This document shows positions 14,101 through 29,100 of a DNA stretch of 64,000 nucleotides, piece by piece. A model generated the notes under the pieces. That model searched no databases and had not been told where the DNA came from. It worked only from the letters and a program-made list of their open reading frames with translations. Where the stretch lies: contig CM017560.1 in assembly GCA_007844125.1 (NCBI GenBank), forward strand, positions 7,098,759 to 7,162,758. The letters are read 5' to 3'. This DNA is from Sinonovacula constricta (taxonomy: Eukaryota > Mollusca > Bivalvia > Cardiida > Solecurtidae). The first letter of the stretch is position 1, and the number at the start of each line of letters is the position of its first letter. Both the position numbers and the translations under genes were made by a program.

Positions 14101-17100
14101 GATTCATTAGTAATGGACATACAAGTAATGATGTATGATTACTTAGTAATGGACATACAAATAATGATGTATGATTACTTAGTAATAGACATACTGATAA
14201 TGATGTATGATTACTAAGTAATGTTCATACTGATAATGATGTATGATTACTTAGTAATGGACATACAAATAATGATGTATGATTACTTAGTAATTGACAT
14301 ACAAATAATGATGTATGATTACTTAGTAATAGACATACTGATAATGATGTATGATTACTAAGTAATGTTCATACTGATAATGATGTATGATTACTAAGTA
14401 ATGTCATACTGATAATGATGTGTGATTCATTAGTAATGGACATACAGATAATGATGTATGATTACTTCATAATAGACATACTGATAATTATGTATGATTA
14501 CTAAGTAATGGACATACAAATAATGATGTATGATTACTTAGTAATTGACATACAAATAATGATGTATGATTACTTAGTAATGGACATACAGATAATGATG
14601 TATGATTACTAAGTAATGGACATACAGATAATGATGTATGATTACTAAGTAATGTTCATACTGATAATGATGTATGATTACTAAGTAATGTTCATACAGA
14701 TAATGATGTATGATTACTAAGTAATGTTCATACTGATAATGATGTATGATTACTTCGTAATAGACATACTGATAATGATGTATGATTACTTCATAATAGA
14801 CATACTGATAATTATGTATGATTACTAAGTAATGGACATACAAATGATGATGTATGATTACTTAGTAATAGGCATACAGATAATGATTTATGATTACTTA
14901 GTAATGGTCATACAGATAATGATGTATGATTACTTAGTAATAGGCATACAGATAATGATGTATGATTACTTAGTAATAGGCATACAGATAATGATGTATG
15001 ATTACTTAGTAATAGGTATACAGATAATGATGTATGATAACTAAGTAATGAACATAGAAATAATGATGTATGATTACTTAGTAATAGGCATACAGATAAT
15101 GATGTATGATTACTTAGTAATGAACATACAAATAATGATGTATGATTACTTAGTAATGAACATACAAATAATGATGTATGATTACTTAGTAATAGGCATA
15201 CAAATAATGATGTATGATTACTTAGTAATGAACACACAAATAATGATGTATGATTACTTAGTAATGAACATACAAATAATGATGTATGATTACTTAGTAA
15301 TAGGCATACAAATAATGATGTATGATTACTTAGTGTTGAACATACAAATAATGATGTATGATTACTTAGTAATGAACATGCAAATAATGATGTATGATTA
15401 CTTAGTGTTGAACATACAAATAATGATGTATGATTACTTAGTAATAGACATACTGATAATGATTTATGATTACTTAGTAATCGTCATACAGATAATTATG
15501 TATGATTACTTAGTAATAGACATACTGATAATGATGTATGCTTACTTAGTAATAGACATACTGATAATGATGTATGATTACTTAGTAATGGACATACAAA
15601 TAATGATGTTTGATTACTTAGAAATGGGCATACAGATAATGATGTATGATTACTTAATAATGGACATACAGATAATGATGTATGATTACTTAGTAATTGA
15701 CATACAAATAATGATGTATGATTACTTAGAAATGGGCATACAAATAATGATGTATGATTACTTAGTAATGGACATACAAATAATAATGTATGATTACTTA
15801 GTAATGGACATACAAATAATGATGTATGATTACTTAGTAATTGACATACAAATAATGATGTATGATTACTTAGAAATGGGCATACAAATAATGATGTATG
15901 ATAACTTAATAATGGACATACAGATAATGATGTATGATTACTTAGTAATTGACATACAAATAATGATGTATGATTACTTAGAAATGGGCATACAAATAAT
16001 GATGTATGATTACTTAATAATGGGCATACAAATAATGATGTATGATTACTTAGTAATGGACATACAAATAATGATGTATGATTACTTAGAAATGGGCATA
16101 CAAATAATGATGTATGATTACTTAATAATGGACATACAGATAATGATGTATGATTACTTAGTAATTGACATACAAATAATGATGTATGATTACTTAGAAA
16201 TGGGCATACAAATAATGATGTATGATTACTTAATAATGGACATACAAATAATGATGTATGATTACTTAGAAATGGGCATACAGATAATGATGTATGATTA
16301 CTTAATAATGGACATACAGATAATGATGTATGATTACTTAGTAATTGACATACAAATAATGATGTATGATTACTTAGAAATGGGCATACAAATAATGATG
16401 TATGATTACTTAGTAATGGACATACAAATAATGATGTATGATTACTTAGTAATTGACATACAAATAATGATGTATGATTACTTAGAAATGGGCATACAAA
16501 TAATGATGTATGATTACTTAGTAATGGACATACAAATAATGATGTATGATTACTTAGAAATGGGCACACAGATAATGATGTATGATAACTTAGTAATAGA
16601 CATTCTGATAATTATGTATTATTACTTAGTAATGAACATACAAATAATGATGTATGATTACTTAGTAATGGACATACAGATAATGACAGATTTATATGCA
16701 AGTAAGGAAGTTAATGTTTTGCCTTTGAATCAATCATCCAAGTTTATCTAAGTATACTGCAACAGTATGTCTACTTGGTAGAGAAAACACATGAATTACT
16801 TATACTTGTAATACATACTTGAGTATATACAGGTAGTATTTTTAGTTTTCGTTTAGACATTTACTTTATATCTTACAAAACTAATTGCTCAGTGTAATGT
16901 AAAAATGTGCATCAAATACACCCAACTGTTATTTCCTGTTGCTTAGGATTTTCAATTTTGATGTAATCATTGTCTGACAAAATAAATATCAGAGGTGACA
17001 TCCATGTATATAGGGACATTACAGTCATAGCTGTGTCGCTAAAGTGTACTCGATGTCCGTCCACCTGCCAGTGTATACTGCAGGACCCTCATTCACTATA

Positions 17101-20100
17101 AATTGGTGTAGTGTATTGGGGTTTCTGATTAATTCTGTTTTAAAATCTCAGAAGCTAGTGTAAAGAAAGAATGAATTGTTGCTCCTTTATGCTTCATGGT
17201 GATTTCAAATGACCACGATACTTATATCACTGACAGAGATATTTTCTTGTATACTCATTTCCAGGGTAACCAAGTGCCACAATTCCTGTATTATTATGGA
17301 CGTGGGGTACTAGGGCATCTTGCTGCAGTATCAGTGAGATGGATGCTTTTATTCACGTGAGCACTTAGTGACCCTTGATCAGAAAGTGCCGCAGCAGTGT
17401 CTGTCTCTCATCCAGCAGCCCTTAAGTTGTTACATAGTAATAGCGTCACACTGGCCTCTAGGCCTCAGGCATTGATAAGAGGATCCTCATGTGTGATCAA
17501 CATTGTTTATATTGCTGTGTTTGTTAATGATGTCACTGGTGTCATTTCTCAGACATTTCTGAACTTTATTAGTCATTAAAATGTTTGTTCCATTGCCATT
17601 ATGGGCCTGGTGGGATTGGGGTGGGGTGAGGATGGTCACACTCATTTTAAATAGCAGGGTAGGGATCCAGAAAAAAAAAACAATAACAGTAGACTCTCAT
17701 CCTTAAGTTTGATGCATTACTATCGGACACAAATATTTATGCTGCAGTTTTCTGTAATTCCTTCATAAATCCTTAGTTCAGATAGGATTCACCAACTGAT
17801 TTTGTGATTTCCTGGTTCAGCTCATTGTCAATATGTGGCTCAAAAAAGCAATGGCAACAGTAAACCTTTATTACTTCTTTCCAATCAAAATCACAATTGT
17901 AAGCAACCATTTTTTACATTTTTTTGCACTTGTAAGTCAGTAAACAAAAACATTTATAATCAGATGGACAGTAAGTATAGCAGCAACAATTAGATCAGAT
18001 CTATTATCAAAAATACTCAATAAAGCCTTTCCTTTGGTTGAACTAAAATGATAATTATTTCTTGTTCTTTTCTTAGTTAATTACCTCTTTTGATTGACAG
18101 GTGATTGAGCCCAAGCCAGAAGTTGATGCCTCCCTGCTTCAGTATCTCAGAAGGAAATGTATCCTTTGTATATTGTATATATTGAACATAGTGTCATAAA
18201 ATAGCAGTCTTTGAAATTAGCACATGCCCAATGGCCTGTGGTGACAAATATTGAGATGGGGGCCAGTAAGTTTTCCAGAGTGGCTCAACTGGTGACCGAT
18301 TTCTCAGCTTGGTTTTCAGTATAACTATTTTATAAAATATGAAACTTCTAAAATATTTTGCTGTAAAAGAAATTGCATTCTTGCCATGTGACGTTATTTG
18401 TTTTGAAATATGTAAATGAGCCACATGCGCTTCTATGTCAACTGCAGTTTCTCATTAATTGGTCTAAGCATGTTTCTGATGAAAAATGCTAAAATGATCA
18501 AGTAAAACCACGTGCCATTACTCAGATGTTTTCGACTTCCATATTCTGCTGTGTATAACATGCATATTTTTACATTCCCTGTTAACTCACACATCGCGGG
18601 ATGTATCTAGCAGGTGTTAACCTCCCATCTGCGAGAACATCCTGCATCACGCAATGGCACAATATTAATTTCTTTGATCTATGTTACAAACAAATCACAG
18701 ATTTTAGCGATCGTGTGTATCTTTGAGGTAGGTATTCATGACATACACATCATGCAAAGCAGCACTTACTTAGATGCTGATACTGGTTGCTTCATAACCA
18801 AGTGGTAACAGTCTTGACAGATGCAATAAGAGAGAAAGAAGGAAATAGAGAAGCCCAAAACTCCCTACTTCCATCCTTATCTTCTTCAGCAAGAAGGGTG
18901 GAGCAATAAGCATGCCAGCCAGCCAGCAACACAGATTTTTTTCAAGAGACCAAGAGATGAGAGTAGATCATTGTATGAGATTAGGTCATTGTATGAGAGT
19001 AGGTCATTGTATGAAAGTAGGTCATTGTATGAGAGTAGATCATTGTATGCGAGTAGATCATTGTATGAGAGTAGATCATTGTATGAAAGTAGGTCATTGT
19101 ATGAGAGTAGGTCATTGTATGAGAGTAGGTCATTGTATGAGAGTAGATCATTGTTGTATGAGAGTAGGTCATTGTATGAGAGTAGATCATTGTATGAGAG
19201 TAGATCATTGTATGAGAGTAGATCATTGTATGAAAGTAGGTCATTGTATGAGAGTAGGTCATTGTATGAGAGTAGATCATTGTATGAGAGTAGATCATTA
19301 TGAGAGTAGATCATTGTATGAAAGTAGGTCATTGTATGAGAGTAGATCATTGTCAGAACCTTGTAAACTTGAACATTGTTCATACAAACCTCAGTCAATA
19401 TCTGTGAACAGCAGTAATAGTATTAAATCATGCAATAATATTATCAATGTATCTTGCTTCACACCTCTCCCCCAGATTGATTTTTGTAGATTTTTGCTAT
19501 GTGCATTTGACACTTTAAGCTATCTATGTGGCATGCAAGAAATCAAAACTGCTGCAATTTGTTCTGGTTAAAAGTGTACATTTAAAGATTTAGTAGTTGT
19601 AAGCCAATAAAAAAAATTAGTGTGGTCACTTACTAAATGTAGTATTGTAGTTGAAGGTGTAAAGTTTCAAATTCAATCTTTCCGTAACCAAGGCACCTTA
19701 GTGTTGCTGACGGGGACCAAGGAAGGCTGTGGGCATGGCGGCTGTGGTTCCTGCACCATCATGTTGTCCAGATTTGATGCCACTTCCAAGAGGCTTCTGT
19801 ATCCTTTTACACGTATTTTCCTTCCCTTTAAGGACATTTGACCTTTTGTAGTAAGTGTGTATTGCATGGTTTGTTGGTGATTGTGCTAGTCCTTATGCAC
19901 AATCCTTCTGTACCCTTTTTCATACAGGAGTTTGTTTATACTCAAACTTGTATCATCAATGGGATAGAGTTGCTAAATTATAAAGCCATAGCCACTTGCA
20001 GCTTTGGTTTGAATCCTAGTTGGCTAAAATGCTTTCATGTGGAGACCTGTGGCAAACTAGTGGTTCTATTTAGACATTAGTCTTTAGTTTACCTCCAAAT

Positions 20101-23100
20101 AATCATCTCACTGTGACATATGAAAAGCAAAGTGAATTTAACACAGACATCTAAAGCTCTGCAAATTATAACATAACTGTTTTCAATTTGTAGGACTCAA
20201 ATCGAATGATGGCCCCAAAAATCAGTGGACTGATACAAAATCATAGGCTCATTGGGCTGTTTTCCAAATTAAATGTCAATGATAACATAATTTCCCAGAT
20301 TGAATTGAGTCTTATAACATGTACATCAACAATGTTTATTTTTATGTAGCTTCAAAGAAATATCTGAAATATTGAGCAGCATGCTTACACGACTCACAGC
20401 CTCATGCTTATTATAACTATCATGTTAAATACTTTCTTTCTCTGCCACTGTTAGGTTGGTTTTAACAAAAGACATGCTTATAAGATGATTGTGAAACCAT
20501 GTATATATACTGTAAAATTGTTTCTTTATATTCATAAGCATAAACTGAATACTAAAAGGCTTAATAAGAGGAGTTTTAAGAGACCAATGCTGATGGGTTC
20601 TTGTTGTTGGTTCAAATATCAGTGTTTATCACTTTGTTTTATGTTTATTTCTATTGTCTGTGTTGATGATTGTAATATTTTTTTCTATTTCCATATTTTT
20701 GCTAAAATCACACTCTTTTGCAAATATATTTTCATATGATGAATATTATTAACAAAGGAAAAAGTGAATAGAAGATATCAGATAAGACTTTTATATAAAA
20801 AAATTACCGGTATGCTGTCTTACATATTTTAGCTATTTTTAAATTTTATTCACACTCAGCATAAAGAAGCTTCAGCCATATTTGTTGAGTTTATAAACAA
20901 GTGAAAGAAAGATTATTGTCAAGCATTTAACATATTGTAAGACCCATCAGATATATTATCCTTGACTGTATTTGAGCCACTGGACAGTGAATGCCTGTCT
21001 GTTCCCACTACCCGCAGTACATGGGCTGGCTGTGACAACAGTAGAGGGAGTTGGCAGTCCCAGCACTGGTTTACATGCCATACAGGTAACATTTTCTGGA
21101 ATGTTTGTATGACTGACATCCTAAATAACATAATAAGAAGAGTTTTCATGTTGGCAGGAATCAAACATCCAGACTCAGAGATTGTAAAGCCTATAGCCAC
21201 AAAGTAACCACAAATTACACACTTAGCTAAATGAGCCTACTCCCTAATAAAGCTGTCACTCATTGGACATATTCAAATAATGAAGCTTTCCAGCCAGTTT
21301 CATGATGTTGTTCCTTCCCAGAAGGGCTCCCATATATGAACATCTGTATGCATCAATAGTTTCAGCTGCCTTTGGGCTTCTAAGTAATCAGGACTGGAAG
21401 ATAATGATTAAATTCAATGAAAAGCAGCAATAAATTGTTATTGGATTGTTTGGTTCTGTAGAAGCAGTTGATATCTAGCCATGGACTCCAATGTGGCTTC
21501 TGTACTCCTGGATTCATCATGTCTGCCTTTACCCTCCTCAAGAACAACCCCCATCCCACCAAATTGCAGGTGGAGAGAGCCCTCGAAGGTGAGTTTGACA
21601 AGCCACAGCCTGCTTCATCTGAAAATAATTAATACTTTATTGGTTACTTGTGACCTTGCTCGAGACTCATCAACATTTAGTTCAGATCCTGAACAGAAAG
21701 CTGCCAGTGAGAGACTGGTGATATGAATGTATACTATTTGCCACAGCCAGGTCAGTTCTTGAAGATTAGGACAAAAAATGGCATCATAATCAGAGACAGA
21801 GTGGCATGGATATTATATATTGATGTTCATGATACTAAGCCACAATACGTTTGCTTTAGAGTTTTATCATTCATATTTATATAAAGTGTTTAAATATTTA
21901 AAATGTTGTCATTTTGTTTGTATACACAATGTATAATTTAAAAAAAAAATTACATTGTAATCTGTTATTATTTTCTATGTTACCAAGGCAACCTGTGTCG
22001 ATGCACTGGTTACCGGCCTATTCTCTCTGCTCTGGAACCATTCACCAAGGATACATGTCCAATGGGGAACCAGTGTTGTAAGAACAGAAACCAGTCTGAG
22101 GTGAGGTTCATGCCTTAAAAGTTCAGCAGTTGGCTCACTTAAGTTAGGTAATTAGAACATTAAAAGGTAAATATCAAGTTATTTCTTGCTCTTTCACATT
22201 ACTCATCCTTTGTTGGGCTTTCATGTTGCATCTTATTCTATCACAATCAAAACAGCAGTATTTAACATGCTCTGTAATTTCTGTAATTTATTTATGAAAC
22301 TGCTTTAATTACTTTTAATTACTTCCCCTAGTATGTCCCTGGTTCAGCTGTTGTCATCTTCTTAACATGTTCTTTTAAATCTTCTGGATTGCTCTCTTTG
22401 GTTGTGGAATATATCTCCACCTTTTTCTGTCATCCCCAAACATCTGTCCAGAAGCTAGGGGTACTCTTTTCTTTTTCGCAGTATTAAACAGGTCAACCTA
22501 TAGTAGTTTAAAAGAATCTTATTTCCAAAGCAACCACATGTATTAATAATTATGCCCACCATATGCATTTGAAACTACTTACAGAATGAATCTCCTCTGA
22601 CTGGAGAGTCACTGTGCCCAGCAGTAAAGGAGAGCACACAGATTCCAATCTTCCCTCCAGAACTGCAGGTCAGGTTGATGTGTAAATTGATAGGTCACAG
22701 GTTTTATTAATTTATCAATAATTATTTTGTGAACTCGTTTTTGTAAACTTATGTACTAGTGACATTTATTTATTGTAGCTGTTATTTTTTTTAAACAATA
22801 TTAGTTCATGTAAAAAGAAAAAAAACTAAAATTTATTCCATTCACCATGTTGCTATTAAATTTGTTCAACATTACATGTTTACTGAAAAGAAAAGTTTAA
22901 GACAGTAAATATTGACAGTTATTAATTGTACATATGTTGCATTAATTAATGAAATTTTGAGTATTGTACGAGTTTGACGCCTGCCTAATAATGTGAAATC
23001 TCTTCGTTGGTAAGTATAACTGGATGCGATTATCTGTCACAAATCACATGTTCAGCATGGGAGTGGTACACTTGTGAACAACCTACTCAGACACTGAAAC

Positions 23101-26100
23101 AACTTCAGTTCCACCTACCAGCTATGATAGTCAGTAATTCCTAATAAAAAAAAAAGAAAGTTCAGAAAACTGTGACAGTTATCGCTTCCGTCATGTGGTA
23201 AAAATATATGTGCATTGTTTTATTTACAATCTTAACTTTTTGTTTTCAGTATTTGTTAGGACTTTTAGGCTAATTTGCATCACTGGTTAATCATTGTTTC
23301 TATATCTTGAATGTATGTTTCAGCTTAAGACTGACAGTACATCACAGACTGTTAGGTTTGCTGGGGAGAGATGGGAGTGGCTAAGCCCTGCTGATCTGAA
23401 TGCTCTCCTGGAGTTGAAGGGTCAATACCCAGATGCTCCTATCATTATGGGCAATACTACAGCAGGTGTGTAAGTGCAGGGGAGCCAGAAATGAGGCAAT
23501 ACATTAATCAGGATGTCTTTTTATTGAGGCAGGGAGAGAAAGAGAGAGGGGGAGAGAGACAGAGAGAGAGACAGACAGACAGACAGAGAAAGAAACATAG
23601 TGAGACACAGAGAGTTTGTGTATGTTGTGTTAGAAAGATAGGTGGATGAGTGGCTTGATGGAAGACTGATGGATGAAAATAGGGAGGGAAAGAGTGTAAA
23701 CTTTTATGTTTCTATTGTAGAGATTTAAGTTAGTGACCAATACAGGCAAGTGAATAGGAATTGTGCATACAGAACTAAAGAGGAGGTTATACAGACATAT
23801 AGAGTATGATACAAATACATGTTAAGAAGAAGTTTGCACTATAAACTTATTAAAAAGAGATAAGAGCAAAAATGAAAACCAGAATAATGATATTAATGTC
23901 TGAAAATCATCATTGAAAGATTGATTAATGCAAACCTGTTGCAGTATAGTGTAAATTTAACATAATTTCTCATGATTGTTTGCTTTCTTTGTTCTTGTCT
24001 TTATTGGCACCACTCAGGAGAGCAGTGCCTCTTATGGAATGCATATTTATATGGGGACGATAGTATAGCAGGCAATAACGGGAAGTCGCAGCAGTTCTGT
24101 GAGACCTTTTTTTGTAGAAAACAACCAAATATTCTACTTTTATCATTGTAGCTTGCAACAGTAAGGATAGATTGAAATTATAAAAAGGTAGCAGGTGTTG
24201 ATAGGACTTCCCAACTGTTTTGCAAAGTTCTTCTGAACAAAAGAAACAGAGTATGCAGATGTTGACAATGCAGCTTATAACTGAAGAGGAAGCAGACCAT
24301 GAGGAGGAAAGCACAGTAGCAAATAGTCTAATACCCACCAGAGTTAGAGTTCATTACTTTCAAATATTTATTTAATGAAGCAATAGTGGAAGAGAGTGTT
24401 TTGTTCCCAGAATAGTCATCTACTTGTTTAAAGCACATTCTGTCTGTGCTGCCTAGGATGTCACATGTTTGTGCTCTTTCTTGTATTCATCTTGTGAAAT
24501 AATGTTGTTATTTAATTTGTATCAGCCCTGGACATAAAACTAGGGAAGTTCAATCATTCCCCAGTGTTGCTGTATGGAGCTTCTATTCCTGACCTTCACA
24601 ATGTCAAGGTCACAGAGTCAGAGGTCACTCTTGGAGCTGCTGTTACAATGACAGAATTAGAAAAAGAGCTTTCAAGACTGACCCAAACAGGTAAATATTT
24701 GCATTGATGAAACATAAAACAGTTAATTCAAAAATGAAAATTCAAAGAGTCATCAGGAACATTAAACCCTCAAGACAAATTTTAACTCGTTTTTAATATG
24801 AACTTTTAGCACAAATTACACTAAAAAAATCAAATCAAGGTAAAATATTTTTCTCATCGATGTTTTATTTTATCAAATTTTACATTTTCTTTTAAAATGA
24901 TTCTGATTTTTTTTTTAAAGATTACATTTTAGACATTGACAGGATGTTACTTAAAGTCATGAGAAGACAACTACAATATACCACTATTCCAGCTTATATA
25001 GTATGTTGATGGGTATGCACAAGGTTGAGTTGTAGGATGGTGGTAGGGTTAAGTGTAGGATGTAACTCAACACCTTAGCAGTTTTACTTCAGTTACTTAA
25101 AGCCTTAACTCCAATTTAACAGAGATCCAGAGACCATACATTCAACCTCTTCTAGATATGGTGGGCAAGTATGGTGCAGACCAAGTCAGGAATGTCGCTG
25201 TAAGTTTATATTAATTATCTGCCTCATTTTGCTGTTAGATGTAGAGAGTGTGTTAGTAACCCTTAATCATGCTATATTTTCAGCATAAAACTAAGCTAGG
25301 GATCTGACAGCTAGACTTTCCTGATTTTTAAGAATTGACCCTTCCTCACAAGTACTGTAGCCAACCTTAGCGATGGGCCCTTGTTGTACTAGTTTGGACA
25401 TACAGTGGCCAAACTGGCATCACTCACTTTAAAACCTTAAGCCATACTTTGTGCTTGGTTGTCACTTGTCTAAATGTTTATAGATTAGAATGACTTAGGT
25501 ATTGAATGAAAGGACAATTTTTGTATTGTATAATACCTAATTGATATTTGTTAAAAATATGACACAACCTGAATATATAAATTTGTATTTTTTTTAAAAG
25601 AATGTTAATTGGAAATAACTCAAGGAAAAGACTGAACTAATAATACATCTTCAATAAAACAATAAAAACTTTTTTGTATTTTTTCAACATCAGTGGAATG
25701 AATGTCTGGAAAAAAAATAAATGCCATATTGTGTCAAGCATCTCATGTTTATGTATACAAGTAATTCTTTTGTATTGTTTTGAAGGTAATTTTGTGTTTA
25801 TTAATTTCTGTTTAATTTATGAATTCATCATTATAATTGGTCAATTTACATTATTTACTAAATTATTTGACAATATAGGATCATTATGTCTTTTAAATAT
25901 CGGTCCTCTGTTCCACTTAGTCTGAAACAATTAAAGTTGGGAAAAAATAGGACAATAGCTGAAATGGTTAAAATGTGTTAGTCTTGGTGACTATTAACAA
26001 AAGCCAATTGGCCATAGATGTAAATTTGTGTGTAAGGTTACTGTTAGTATTTGCATATAAAATAAACCTTTTACATTTCCACCAGACTGTGGGAGGAAGC

Positions 26101-29100
26101 TTGCTGTGTGGTAGATCCAACTCTGATGTCAGGACCATCCTGCTGGCTCTAGATGCAACCATCACTGTACACAATGGTAGGTCATGTTACCAGTCTACTG
26201 CTGGCTCAAGATGCAACCAACACTGTACACAATGGTAGGCCATGTTACCAGTCTACTGCTGGCTCAAGATGCAACCATCACTGTACACAATGGTAGGCCA
26301 TGTTACCAGTCTACTGCTGGGTCAAGATGCAACCAAAACTGTACACAATGGTAGGTCATGTTAACAGTCTACTGCTGGCTCTAGATGCAACCATCACTAT
26401 ACACGATGGTAGGCCATGTTACCCCTATCCTGTAGGCTCTAGATGCAACCATCACTATACACAATGGTAGGCCATGTTACCCCTATCCTGCTGGCTCTAG
26501 ATGCAACCATCACTATACACAATGGTAGGTCATGTTACCCCTATCCTGCTGGCTCTAGATGCAACCAACACTATACACAATGGTAGGCCATGTTACCCCT
26601 ATCCTGCTGGCTCTAGATGCAACCATCACTAAACACAATGGTAGGCCATGTTACCCCTATCCTGTAGGCTCTAGATGCAACCATCACTATATACATTGGT
26701 AGGCCATGTTACCCCTATCCTACTGGCTCTAGATGCAACCATCTCTGTACACAATGGTAGGCCATGTTACCCCTATCCTGCTGGCTCTAGATGCAACCAA
26801 CACTGTACACAATGGTAGGCCATGTTACCCCTATCCTACTGGCTCTAGATGCAACCATCACTATACACGATGGTAGGCCATGTTACCCCTATCCTGCTGG
26901 CTCTAGATGCAGCCAACACTATACACAATGGTAGGCCATGTTACCCCTATCCTGTAGGCTCTAGATGCAACCATCTCTGTACACAATGGTAGACCATGTT
27001 ACCCCTATCCTACTGGCTCTAGATGCAACCATCACTATACATAATGGTAGGCCATGTTACATCAATCCTACTGGCTCTAGATGCAACCATCACTATACAC
27101 GATGGTAGGCCATGTTACCCCTATCCTGCTGGCTCTAGATGCAACCAACACTATACACAATGGTAGGCCATGTTACCCCTATCCTGCTGGCTCTAGATGC
27201 AACCATCTCTGTACACAATGGTAGGCCATGTTACCCCTATCCTGCTGGCTCTAGATGCAACCATCACTATACACGATGGTAGGCCATGTTACCCCTATCC
27301 TGCTGGCTCTAGATGCAACCATCACGGTACACAATGGTAGGCCATGTTACCCCTATCCTGCTGGCTCTAGATGCAACCATCTCTGTACACAATGGTAGGC
27401 CATGTTACCCCTATCCTGCTGGCTCTTGATGCAATCATCTCTGTACACAATGGTAGGCCATGTTACCCCTATCCTGCTGGCTCTTGATGCAACCATCACT
27501 ATACACGATGGTAGGCCATGTTATCCCTATCCTGTAGGCTCTAGATGCAATCATCTCTTTACACAATGGTAGGCCATGTTACCCCTATCCTGTAGGCTCT
27601 AGATGCAATCATCTCTGTACACAATGGTAGGCCATGTTATCCCTATCCTGCTGGCTCTTGATGCAATCATCTCTGTACACAATGGTAGGCCATGTTATCC
27701 CTATCCTGTAGGCTCTAGATGCAATCATCTCTGTACACAATGGTAGGCCATGTAACCCCTATCCTGCTGGCTCTTGATGCAATCATCTCTGTACACAATG
27801 GTAGGCCATGTTACCCCTATCCTGCTGGCTCTTGATGCAACCATCACTATACACGATGGTAGGCCATGTTACCCCTATCCTGCTGGCTCTAGATGCAATC
27901 ATCTCTGTACACAATGGTAGGCCATGTTACCCCTATCTTGCTGGCTCTTGATGCAACCATCACTATACACAATAGTAGGCCATGTTATCCCTATCCTGTA
28001 GGCTCTAGATGCAACCATCACTATACACAATGGTAGGCCATGTTATCCCTATCCTGCTGGCTCTTGATGCAACCATCACTATACACAATGGTAGGCCATG
28101 TTACCCCTATCCTACTGGCTCTAGATGCAACCATCTCTGTACACAATGGTAGGCCATGTTACCCCTATCCTGCTGGCTCTAGATGCAACCATCTCTGAAC
28201 ACAATGGTAGGCCATGTTACCACGATCCTACTGGCTCTAGATGCAACCATCACTATTGGGCAGTCCGATAACTAAGTTGTCTGCCCTTGAGTACTCTCCG
28301 AATGCGCATGCGCATTTAAACTTCCGGGGTATAAGTAGAAATTTTATCAGCGTGTATAACACACACATCGAGTGACATAGAAAGTTAATTAAAGAAAGAA
28401 ACAAAACCAAAATGGAAATCGCCGAAATATTGCTGAATATTTAAAGGTGTTTATAGCGGGAAGGTGGTCGAAAACAAAACTGTTTCATGGCATCGATTTC
28501 CTCAAAACAAGCGACTGCGACGCATTTCGATGGTATTATAACACTTCGCCCTCCCTAAACTGGTAACAGTTCGCCCTTGATTGGTAACAGCTCGCCCTAG
28601 ATAGGTAACAGTTCGCCCTTACTTTATAACGTGTCGCCTTCGGATATAAGTGTATACATCAAGAAAAAGTAAATTGGTTAATTTATTTATAACCATTCAC
28701 ATTGTATTTGTTTTCTTCGTCTTAATATACATTATGCGCTCTTCTGATGTAAGTGTACACGCCAATCTTCGCCCTTAAACATCTTTAAGAAATAAGTAAA
28801 AAGAATGTAAACTTATTATTTTTTTATTATTTTGACACCATTCACATTAAATGTATGCTTCTTTTGTCTCCTTATTCTTTATTATTATTAACAATGTATT
28901 ATTAGCATCGATAATTATATTTTTATTTTTCATATTTTAAAATTGTTTTAACCAAAGAAAAAATTCTGATCCTCCCAGTACAATATGTGAGCTGTCACTG
29001 TTCCTTGATTTAAATGCAATGTTGCGACCTAAAATAAGATCATTATACTGTGAACGTGGTTTATTTATTTCATAATTTATATTTAAATAAAATTCCGCTT

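Noticed and set aside
15048..16751. A 567-codon plus-strand frame and a 357-codon minus-strand frame
   Set aside because: Product of the 36-bp tandem unit; no start context, splice signals or homology.
18886..19571. 219-codon plus and 170-codon minus frames rich in ESRSLY / SYNDLL
   Set aside because: Created by the 18-bp minisatellite in intron 2.
19799..19800. Alternative exon 3 donor at gtatcc
   Set aside because: It leaves phase 2, which does not fit exon 4, and removes residues expected before NAC.
23970..24338. 122-codon minus-strand ORF in intron 8
   Set aside because: No recognised motif, serine/cysteine-rich chance composition, and no splice or promoter context.
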